From assembly GCF_022627955.1 (NCBI RefSeq), contig NZ_JABXGD010000011.1, forward strand, positions 1 to 64,000: a stretch of 64,000 nucleotides of DNA. The letters run 5' to 3'. A program made the translations under genes and the position numbers. This stretch comes from Microbacterium sp. C5A9 (lineage in GTDB: Bacteria > Actinomycetota > Actinomycetes > Actinomycetales > Microbacteriaceae). The notes beneath the pieces were generated by a model, which was given only the letters and a program-made list of their open reading frames with translations, did no database searches and was not told the origin of the DNA. Positions within the stretch are counted from its first letter, which is position 1. The number at the start of each line of letters is the position of its first letter. Of the stretch, positions 57,577 through 64,000 are shown piece after piece.

Positions 57577-59217
57577 ATGCCGAAGATGCTCACGGGTTAT
57601 TTCGACCGCGCCAAGCAGGTCGTCTCGGGCTTCACCCTCGCCCAGCGCACGATCGCGATCATCGGGGTGGCGCTGCTGGTGATGGGCGCCATCGCTCTCG
57701 GCTCGTGGCTCTCCCGACCGCAGATGAGTCCGCTGTTCACCGGGCTCAGCGCCGGGGACGCATCGGCCGTCGTCGACCAGCTGAAGACCGCCGGGGTCTC
57801 GTACGAGCTCGCGGAGGGCGGCGCGACGATCCTGGTGCCGGACGACCAGGTCTACGCGCAGCGGCTCGCCGCGGCATCCGCAGGCCTGCCCGGCGACTCG
57901 AGCGAGGGATACACGCTGCTCGACAAGATGGGTGTGACCGCGAGCGAGTTCCAGCAGTCCGTGACGTACAAGCGTGCGATCGAGGGCGAGCTCGCGAGCA
58001 CGATCGGCTCGATGGACGGCATCACCGCCGCATCCGTGCAGCTCGCGATCCCCGAGGAGAGCGTGTTCGTGTCGGAGCAGCAGAGCCCGACGGCATCGGT
58101 GTTCGTCAAGACCCGCAACGGCTCGACGCTCAGCGACGAGAAGATCGAGGCGATCGTGCACCTCACGAGCGCGGCCGTGCCGGGAATGACCCCGGAGGAC
58201 GTCGCGGTCACAGACCAGAACGGCGCGGTGCTCTCGGCCGTGGGCGCCGGGCTCACCGGCAACTCCTCGAAGCAGGCCACGGAACACGAGGCGAAGGTCG
58301 CGGCATCGGTCAACGCCATGCTCGAGACGATCGTCGGCCCCGGCAACGCGACCGTGACGGTGTCGGCCGACGTCGCGAACTCGACGTCCGAGCGCATGGA
58401 CGAGACGTACTCGGCGCCGGAGGGCGCGCTCAGCGCCTCGGAGCAGACCAAGACCGAGACGTACACGGGCGGTCAGGGCGGCGGCACCGGGGTCCTGGGA
58501 CCGGACAACATCGCGGTGCCCAACGGCGCCGCCGGCGACGGCGCCTACGAGTTCGAGGAGACCTCGCGCGACAACGCCGTGAACAAGTCGACCGAGAAGA
58601 CCGTCACGCCTGCCGGCGAGGTGACTCGCCAGACCGTGAGCATCGCGCTCAACCGCGGTGCGGTCACGGGCGTCACGGCCGCCCAGGTCGAGACCCTCGT
58701 CGCATCGGCCGCCGGGATCGACCTGGAGCGCGGCGATGCGATCGCCGTGGAGTTCGTCGAGTTCAGCGAGTCGGGTGCGACGGCGGCCCAGACGGCGTTG
58801 CAGGCGGCGGAGGCCGAGCAGGCCGCGCAGATGCAGCAGGAGCTGCTGCGTGCGGCCATCATCGGAGGGTCGATCCTGCTCGCGGTGATCATCCTCGTGG
58901 TCTTCCTCGCCGTGCGTCGCAAGCTGAAGCGACGGGTGATGTACACCGACGACGGGCCGATCGAGTACTTCGCGACCGTGACCGAGAGCGAGGAGCAGAA
59001 GCTGAAGTCGCTCAGGGGACTGAAGGACGCGGATGCGATCCCCCTGCCTGCGCCGACCCGGCTGCTGCCGTCGGCGGATGCCGATCTCGACGACGAACGC
59101 GAACCCGACCAGATGCTCGTCGAGCGCCGTCGCCGCGAGATCGACGACCTGGCCAAGCGCGAGCCCGAGGCGATCGCCGGAGCGCTCGCGAGCCTGATGG
59201 ATGAGGCGAGGGTATGA
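57577..59217 (+). CDS. Flagellar MS-ring protein FliF
   Basis: The 546-residue protein has membrane helices near residues 26-45 and 427-446 with a large periplasmic part between them, and a FliG-binding C-terminal cytoplasmic tail. TGLSAGDASAVVDQLKTAGVSYELAEGGATILVP is the typical ring-building YscJ/FliF segment. It overlaps fliG by ATGA. Confidence 0.94.
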   Translation: MPKMLTGYFDRAKQVVSGFTLAQRTIAIIGVALLVMGAIALGSWLSRPQMSPLFTGLSAGDASAVVDQLKTAGVSYELAEGGATILVPDDQVYAQRLAAASAGLPGDSSEGYTLLDKMGVTASEFQQSVTYKRAIEGELASTIGSMDGITAASVQLAIPEESVFVSEQQSPTASVFVKTRNGSTLSDEKIEAIVHLTSAAVPGMTPEDVAVTDQNGAVLSAVGAGLTGNSSKQATEHEAKVAASVNAMLETIVGPGNATVTVSADVANSTSERMDETYSAPEGALSASEQTKTETYTGGQGGGTGVLGPDNIAVPNGAAGDGAYEFEETSRDNAVNKSTEKTVTPAGEVTRQTVSIALNRGAVTGVTAAQVETLVASAAGIDLERGDAIAVEFVEFSESGATAAQTALQAAEAEQAAQMQQELLRAAIIGGSILLAVIILVVFLAVRRKLKRRVMYTDDGPIEYFATVTESEEQKLKSLRGLKDADAIPLPAPTRLLPSADADLDDEREPDQMLVERRRREIDDLAKREPEAIAGALASLMDEARV

Positions 59218-60302
59218 GCGCGCTGACCGACCTGCTCGATGCGCAGGCCGACACCGTCGAGGTGTCGACGGCGGTCGCGACGACGACGCCGGAGGCCCCC
59301 GCGCAGGAGATGAGCGGCCTGCGCAAGGCCGCCATCGTGCTCATGAACATGGATCGCGCGGCGGGGGCCGAAGTGCTCCGCCACCTCGGCGAGGAGCGGT
59401 CGGAGATGCTGGCCGCCGAGCTCACGCAGCTGGGCGGCGTCGACGTGGCATCCACCGCCCGCGCGCTCGGGGAGTTCCGGCGCATCGCCACCGGCGGCTC
59501 GGTGCCGTCGCGAGGCGGGCAGGAGCTCGCCACGGGACTGCTCGAGACCGCCTTCGGGCGTGAGAAGGCCGTCGGGATGGTCGGGCGCGTGATGTCGCAG
59601 GGCTCGGTGTCCTTCGACTTCCTCAACGCCGCAGACCCCGCACAGCTCGCCACGATCCTCGAGGGAGAGCTGCCGACGACCGTCGCGGTCGTGCTGGCGA
59701 ATCTGCGCGCAGACCGCGCGGCGGCCGTGCTCGCCGCGCTGCAGGACCCGCTGCGGACCGACGTGGCTCAGGCCATCGCGACCATGGGCACCGCCACGCA
59801 GGAGGCGATCTCGATCGTCGCCGACTCGCTGCGCTCGCGCACCGGCGTGTTCGCGATGCGCGACAACCACGAGTCGATCGGGGGCGTGCAGCCGCTCGTC
59901 GAGATCATCAACCGCTCGGACACCGCACTCGAGAAGTCGCTCCTCGCCTCACTGGAGGGTCGCGATCTCGCACTCGCGGAGGACATCCGCAGCCGCATGG
60001 TGACCTTCGCCGACTTCGCGCGTCTCGAGGATCGCGATGCGCAGCGAGTGCTCCGCGGCATCGATCTGCGGATGCTCGCGCTCGCGCTCAAGGGTGCCGA
60101 CGAGCAGATCGTCGAGAAGGTCCGCACCAACATGACCGAGCGGAACCAGGAGAACCTGACCGAGGAGACCAAGGTGCTCGGCCCGGTGCGCATGCGCCAG
60201 GTCGATGAGGCCCGCGCGGAGATCGTGCGGATCATCCGCGAGCTCGAAGCGTCCGAGGAGATCACGATCTCCCGCGAGGACGAGGACGAGCTCATCGAGT
60301 GA
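59214..60302 (+). CDS. Flagellar motor switch protein FliG
   Basis: The 362-residue FliG has N-terminal RKAAIVLMNMDRAAGAEVLRHLG, a middle domain, and C-terminal EDRDAQRVLRGIDLRMLALALKG with the charged residues needed for torque. It starts by overlapping fliF. The following 130 bp carry a promoter of their own for fliH. Confidence 0.94.
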   Translation: MSALTDLLDAQADTVEVSTAVATTTPEAPAQEMSGLRKAAIVLMNMDRAAGAEVLRHLGEERSEMLAAELTQLGGVDVASTARALGEFRRIATGGSVPSRGGQELATGLLETAFGREKAVGMVGRVMSQGSVSFDFLNAADPAQLATILEGELPTTVAVVLANLRADRAAAVLAALQDPLRTDVAQAIATMGTATQEAISIVADSLRSRTGVFAMRDNHESIGGVQPLVEIINRSDTALEKSLLASLEGRDLALAEDIRSRMVTFADFARLEDRDAQRVLRGIDLRMLALALKGADEQIVEKVRTNMTERNQENLTEETKVLGPVRMRQVDEARAEIVRIIRELEASEEITISREDEDELIE

Positions 60303-60331
60303 TTCCCGCGCCGAGGCGACACGCGGCGATG

Positions 60332-60362
60332 GTTACGCCACCGCCGCCGCGTCGCGATAGTG
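60332..60362 (+). promoter_or_regulatory. Sigma-28-like promoter of fliH
   Basis: GTTACG, 13 bp, then GTCGCGATAGT (TTAC-N16-CGCGATAG), the same as upstream of flgB. It lies just after the fliG stop and about 74 bp before the fliH start. Confidence 0.72.
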
Positions 60363-60368
60363 CCGGGG

Positions 60369-60406
60369 GAGCACGGATCGCTCGCCCTTCGGGCCACGGA
60401 CAGGCC
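60369..60406 (+). promoter_or_regulatory. fliH leader with two ACGGA hairpins
   Basis: Hairpin 1: GAGC-ACGGATC-GCTC (60369-60383). Hairpin 2: GGCC-ACGGACA-GGCC (60392-60406). Both have 4 bp stems with 7-base loops presenting ACGGA, and 8 bp between. Near-identical to the flgB leader. The closeness of the flgB and fliH copies implies a duplicated control cassette. Confidence 0.65.
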
Positions 60407-60433
60407 AGACCTTCTACTCCCGAGGTGCCCGCC

Positions 60434-61075
60434 GTGCTCGATTCCGCCTTCACGCCGCTCGTGATGCCGCGCGTGGGCGAGCCGCCGGTCGATCTCCCCG
60501 GCGAGACCGAGCAGGCACGAGCACGCGGCTATGCCGACGGCTTCGCGGAGGGCCTCCGCCGTGCGCGCGCCGAGGCCCTGCACCAGGCGGACGTCGCCGA
60601 ACACCGTCAGCGTGAACTCGCCGAGACATACCTGCACGAGCGCGGATCGGCGCTGCGGGCACTCGACGCCGCGCGCGAGGCGCTCGATGCCCGGACCGAG
60701 ACGGTCCGAGCGCTCACAGTCGACGACATCGAACGGCTCGCCCTCGAACTGGCGACCACGATCCTCGGTGCAGAGCTGTCGGATCCGGCGCGGGCCGCGG
60801 CGCATGCCGTGCGGAGAGCCGTCGCAGAGGCACCCGTGGAGCGGTGGACCCGCGTGCTCCTCAGCGAGCAGGATGCCCGGACGGTGCATGCCGACGACGA
60901 CCTCCGCGGGCTCGTCGCCGACGTCGAGGTGATCGGCTCCTCGGCGGTGGATCCCGGCGGGGCGCTGGTCGAGGTCGAGGACGGCGCGGTCGACACGCGC
61001 ATCGTCGATGCCCTGCGCCGCGTGCGCGAGGCTCTCGACGGAGCGAGCGATCAGGGCGAGGCGATCGCCCGATGA
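60434..61075 (+). CDS. Flagellar assembly protein FliH
   Basis: From GTG 60434 the 213-residue protein has a glycine/Ala/Arg-rich helical segment (ARARGYADGFAEGLRRARAEALHQADVAEHRQ) and a C-terminal segment (RIVDALRRVREAL). FliH regulates the FliI export ATPase. Longer readings from 60299 pass through the promoter and leader and are rejected. The first codons (MLDSAF) match the flgB start at base level. Overlaps fliI by ATGA. Confidence 0.82.
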   Translation: MLDSAFTPLVMPRVGEPPVDLPGETEQARARGYADGFAEGLRRARAEALHQADVAEHRQRELAETYLHERGSALRALDAAREALDARTETVRALTVDDIERLALELATTILGAELSDPARAAAHAVRRAVAEAPVERWTRVLLSEQDARTVHADDDLRGLVADVEVIGSSAVDPGGALVEVEDGAVDTRIVDALRRVREALDGASDQGEAIAR

Positions 61076-62394
61076 CGACGACCACCTGGACGCGTGCCCT
61101 CGCCGCCGCGCGCCCCGAGCATAGTGGGGTCGTGCAGGCCGTGCGCGGGCTCGGCGTCGAAGTGCGCGGAGTCGGGGGAGCGGTCGGCGACCGGGTGCGC
61201 ATCGACACGACGAACGGACGCGCGGTCGACGCCGAGATCGTGGCGATCGACGGGGTGTCGTCGCGCTGCATGCCGCTCAGCCGGCTCGACGGCATCACCG
61301 CACGCGCCCGCGTGCGCCATGCGGGAGCGCCGCTGCAGGTGCCGACGGGCCGGGGACTGCTCGGGCGGGTTCTCGACGGCCTGGGCCGACCCATCGACGG
61401 CAGAGGTCCGCTGCCGCGCACCGCGCCGCTCGTGCCGCTCGATCACGATGCCCCGAGCGTGATCACCCGGCGACGGATCGATCGTCAGCTCGGACTCGGT
61501 GTGCGCGTGCTCGACACGATGACCCCTGTCGGATCGGGGCAGCGTCTGGGTCTGTTCGCCGGGTCCGGTGTCGGCAAGTCCTCGCTGATGTCGATGATCG
61601 CCCGCGGTTCGTCGGCCGATGTCACGGTGATCGCCCTCGTGGGCGAGCGTGGACGCGAGGTGCGCGAATTCCTCGAGGACGACCTCGGGCCCGAGGGGCT
61701 CGCACGCTCGGTCGTCGTCGTCGCCACCTCCGACCAGCCGGCCATGGCGCGTCTGCGCTCGGCCTTCGTCGCAACCCGCATCGCGGAGCAGTTCCGCGAT
61801 GACGGGCTCGACGTCGTCCTGATGATGGACTCCCTCACCCGCGTCGCGATGGCGCAGCGCGAGATCGGCCTCAGCGCCGGGGAGCCGCCCGCGACACGCG
61901 GCTACCCGCCGTCGACGTTCTCGGTGCTGGCACGGCTTCTCGAGCGTGCGGGTACCGCGGAGACCGGCTCGATCACGGGTCTGTACACGGTGCTCGTGGA
62001 CGGCGACGACCACAACGAGCCCATCGCCGACGCCGCACGCGGAATCCTCGACGGACACGTGGTGCTCGACCGGGCCCTCGCGATCCGCGGGCACTTCCCC
62101 GCCGTCGACGTCCTCGGATCGGTGTCGCGGGTGGTCTCGAAGATCACGAGCCCCGAGCAGCGACGGCAGGCGGTGACGCTGCGCAGCGTGCTGGCCGCAC
62201 GCCGCGGCGCGAACGATCTGATCGACATCGGCGCCTATCGGCAGGGAGCCAACCCCCTCGTCGATGCCGCCCTCGATCATGATGCCGAGATCGCTCGCTT
62301 CCTCACCCAGTCGATGGACGACCTCAGCACGGTGGACGATTCCTGGCAGCGGCTCGCTGCCCTCACGAGCGAGTTCGGAGGACTCACCCCATGA
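61072..62394 (+). CDS. Flagellar export ATPase FliI
   Basis: The 440-residue F1-like ATPase has Walker A GLFAGSGVGKSSLM (about residue 163), Walker B VVLMMDSLTRVAMAQRE and the GYPPSTFSVLARLLERAG segment. It drives export of flagellar proteins with FliH and FliJ. Overlaps fliJ by 4 bp. Confidence 0.95.
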   Translation: MTTTTWTRALAAARPEHSGVVQAVRGLGVEVRGVGGAVGDRVRIDTTNGRAVDAEIVAIDGVSSRCMPLSRLDGITARARVRHAGAPLQVPTGRGLLGRVLDGLGRPIDGRGPLPRTAPLVPLDHDAPSVITRRRIDRQLGLGVRVLDTMTPVGSGQRLGLFAGSGVGKSSLMSMIARGSSADVTVIALVGERGREVREFLEDDLGPEGLARSVVVVATSDQPAMARLRSAFVATRIAEQFRDDGLDVVLMMDSLTRVAMAQREIGLSAGEPPATRGYPPSTFSVLARLLERAGTAETGSITGLYTVLVDGDDHNEPIADAARGILDGHVVLDRALAIRGHFPAVDVLGSVSRVVSKITSPEQRRQAVTLRSVLAARRGANDLIDIGAYRQGANPLVDAALDHDAEIARFLTQSMDDLSTVDDSWQRLAALTSEFGGLTP

Positions 62395-62816
62395 CCTTCC
62401 CCCTGGCAGGACTCCTGCGCGTGCGCGGCGCGCAGGAACGCGTCGCCGCCGAGCGGCTCTCGCGCGCGACGGCCGAGCGCACGCAGACCGAGGCCGCGGA
62501 ACAGGACGTCCGCTCGAGCCTCGCCGAGCTCGGCGCCCAGGTCGGCGACGCGCAGACACTGCTCGCGATGGCGGCCGCGCGGGCCGCGGGGCGCAGCGCG
62601 CTCAGCGATCTGCAGGCGCTCACCGAGCTGCATCGCACGGCGGAGGACGAGGCGAAGGGCGCGCACATCAAGGCCCGGCGCGAGCTGAAGGGCCTGGAAC
62701 GCCTGGAGACCACGCACCGCGTCGAGGCCGTGCGCGCGGATCTGGCGGCCGAGCAGAACACGCTCGACGAGATCGCCGTCGCCCGCGCGGTGCGCGGCGA
62801 GGGGAGCGCGGCATGA
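62391..62816 (+). CDS. Flagellar export protein FliJ
   Basis: The 141-residue coiled-coil protein has Ala/Arg/Glu-rich heptads throughout (RVAAERLSRATAERTQTEAAEQDVRSSL). Size, coiled-coil nature and position after fliI identify it. Overlaps the next gene by ATGA. Confidence 0.87.
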   Translation: MTFPLAGLLRVRGAQERVAAERLSRATAERTQTEAAEQDVRSSLAELGAQVGDAQTLLAMAAARAAGRSALSDLQALTELHRTAEDEAKGAHIKARRELKGLERLETTHRVEAVRADLAAEQNTLDEIAVARAVRGEGSAA

Positions 62817-63184
62817 CCGGCCTGGACGGGGTCATCGCGCGCGTCGGCGAGATCGAGAGCCGCATCGTGGCCCTCGATCCCGCAACCCGTGCCGCCGCCG
62901 CGGCTCCGACCGAGGCCGCCGAGGCGAGTGCCGAGACGTCGTCGGCGGCATCGACCTTCGCGGGGCTTCTGGAAGCCGCGACGAGCGCGACGGATGACGG
63001 GTCCGCGGAGGCGGTGGCGGGGTCGTCGACCGACCAGGCCGCGACACGGAGCGGATCGGCGACGACCCAGACCCCGGCGAGCAACGCCGAGCTGGTGAGC
63101 GCACTGCAGACGCTGTTCACGGCGAGCAGCGGAGCATCCGCCGGGAGCTCGTCGCTCGCGCAGTACGCCGGACTGATCGGATGA
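62813..63184 (+). CDS. Short flagellar-locus protein, N-terminus of a lytic-transglycosylase-like protein only
   Basis: The 123-residue protein starts MTGLDGVIARVGEIESRIVAL, a start like that of lytic transglycosylases encoded at this place in related flagellar loci, but then consists only of Ala/Ser/Thr-rich sequence with no Glu-bearing catalytic domain. It ends in SSLAQYAGLIG. It may be a truncated or reduced form, and the peptidoglycan-lytic activity must come from elsewhere. It overlaps both fliJ and fliK by 4 bp. Confidence 0.6.
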   Translation: MTGLDGVIARVGEIESRIVALDPATRAAAAAPTEAAEASAETSSAASTFAGLLEAATSATDDGSAEAVAGSSTDQAATRSGSATTQTPASNAELVSALQTLFTASSGASAGSSSLAQYAGLIG

Positions 63185-64000
63185 GCGCCGTGGGAATGGT
63201 GAACTCCCTGGCGGGCGGGACGCCGGCGGCGAGCGCGGCGTCGGGTCGCGCGGGACAGGCCGATCGCGAGACGCGCTTCGAGGCGATGGTCGGCCAGGCG
63301 CGGCAGATCATGACCGGCGGGGACGCGGGATCGTCGGCGCAGGCCGGGACCGACGACGCGACGGCATCGGACGAGCGCACGACGGGAAAGGCCGCGACGG
63401 AGGCGGCCGAGCTGGCAGCCGCGGCGTCGCTGCTCGGCGCCGGAGCAGCCACGCCGGGCGTCGGCGCGCGAGCGGCGGGATCGGGCGCGGAGGAATCGAG
63501 CTCGGAGACATCGGGCACGGCGGCATCAGCCACCGACGAATCGGGCGCAGAGAAGGCAGGCGCGGCGCCGCTGGCCACCGGTCCCCTCGGGGCGGACTCC
63601 GATGCGCGCGGCACTGCCGGCGCATTCGGCGGACCGACCGTGTCGGCGGGTGCGGACGTGCGACCCGTCGTCGGAGCCGCGGGGGATGCGGTCGCGACGG
63701 GTCCGACTCCGACACCCGCGCCAGGGCCTGCCGCGGCATCCGAAGCGGCAGCGGCGGCATCCGCCCCGCCGCTCGACCGCTCGGCCGTGTCCTCACAGGT
63801 CACGGTCGCGGCCGCCGCACTGTCGACGCGTCAGGGCGGTTCGTCGCCTCTCGACCGCATCTCCGCGCCGGCGACGCTCGACCGGTCGGCGCGGGCCGAC
63901 GCTCCCGCGGCGACCCTGCCGACCGAACCGACCGACGTGACCACGGCGACCGCGGCGTCGGCGACCGGTGTGCGCCAGGGTGCCGAGCCCGTCGCGGTGG
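63181..64000 (+). CDS. Flagellar hook-length control protein FliK, partial
   Basis: The frame opens at ATG 63181 (MSAVGMVNSLAGG) overlapping the previous gene and stays open to the end of the window (273 codons). The visible part is Ala/Gly/Ser/Thr/Pro-rich and low in complexity, as usual for the FliK N-terminal ruler region. The C-terminal Flg_hook domain that would confirm it lies outside the window. Assignment rests on location and composition. Confidence 0.7.
   Translation, partial: MSAVGMVNSLAGGTPAASAASGRAGQADRETRFEAMVGQARQIMTGGDAGSSAQAGTDDATASDERTTGKAATEAAELAAAASLLGAGAATPGVGARAAGSGAEESSSETSGTAASATDESGAEKAGAAPLATGPLGADSDARGTAGAFGGPTVSAGADVRPVVGAAGDAVATGPTPTPAPGPAAASEAAAAASAPPLDRSAVSSQVTVAAAALSTRQGGSSPLDRISAPATLDRSARADAPAATLPTEPTDVTTATAASATGVRQGAEPVAV

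Noticed and set aside
60299..60433. Longer fliH starting at 60299
   Set aside because: It would run through the promoter and hairpins and lacks FliH features; GTG 60434 matches the flgB-like start.

Overview
The window is chromosomal DNA from a very GC-rich actinobacterium. By gene content it fits the Microbacteriaceae, most likely Microbacterium; this is an inference from gene order and protein features, not a database result. Supporting signs are a SUF operon with an internal Rieske-type protein, a FasR-fabD-fabH-acpP-fabF locus next to a homodimeric aceE, a type B ribosomal protein L31, a BioQ-type repressor facing bioYMN, DUF3099 and DUF3145 proteins, and a flagellar cluster. GTG starts, 1-4 bp gene overlaps and perfect-stem terminators built on GAAGGCCCCGG are common.

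Layout. 1-0.5 kb: an A/T-free G tract (probable sequence artefact at a contig edge) running into a truncated secreted protein. 0.5-3.7 kb: lipoprotein, ctaB, small membrane protein and ctaA (heme A synthesis). 3.9-10.5 kb: sufB-sufD-Rieske-sufC-sufT, then a MalY-type lyase/aminotransferase and an MFS transporter, with no sufS or sufU. 10.5-13 kb: a TetR repressor (BioQ-like) divergent from bioY-bioM-bioN, with two TGAAC-N3-GTTCA operators between. 13-17.4 kb: acyltransferase, DedA-kinase-response regulator operon, zinc protein. 17.5-24.2 kb: ABC-F ATPase, pdxH, SURF1 group, DUF4190 protein, fabG-like reductase, hydrolase, serB. 24.2-27.9 kb: glgC divergent from glgA/glgM, an ABC ATPase, and rpmE2 with a leader hairpin. 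27.9-35.5 kb: small membrane protein, hydrolase, a DUF262/HNH restriction-type protein, a putative iron-regulated oxygenase with a DtxR-like box, DUF3145, and a MocR regulator paired with a YczE membrane protein. 35.6-43.3 kb: fatty acid synthesis genes, fasR and aceE. 43.37-45.86 kb: tRNA-Val(TAC) with a 2.4 kb island bounded by a 42 bp direct repeat of the tRNA 3' half. 45.9-52.1 kb: D-lactate dehydrogenase with divergent GntR regulator, small proteins, and a molybdopterin oxidoreductase-flavin reductase-DUF6510 module. 52.4-64 kb: flagellar cluster fliA-like, fliC, fliD, fliS, flgB, flgC, fliE, fliF, fliG, fliH, fliI, fliJ, a short orphan, and fliK running off the end.

The two most novel-looking signals are these. 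First, the flagellar genes carry a recurring cassette: a sigma-28-like promoter (TTAC, 15-16 bp, CGCGATAG-like) followed by short hairpins that present ANGGA in the loop, the classic CsrA target shape. It occurs before fliC, flgB and fliH, and the flgB and fliH copies match down to their first codons. Second, the tRNA-Val island has no recognisable integrase and carries a TIR-like/deoxyribosyltransferase-like protein and a divergent membrane-anchored protein, a plausible undescribed defence cargo. No rRNA, CRISPR array or intact insertion sequence was seen.
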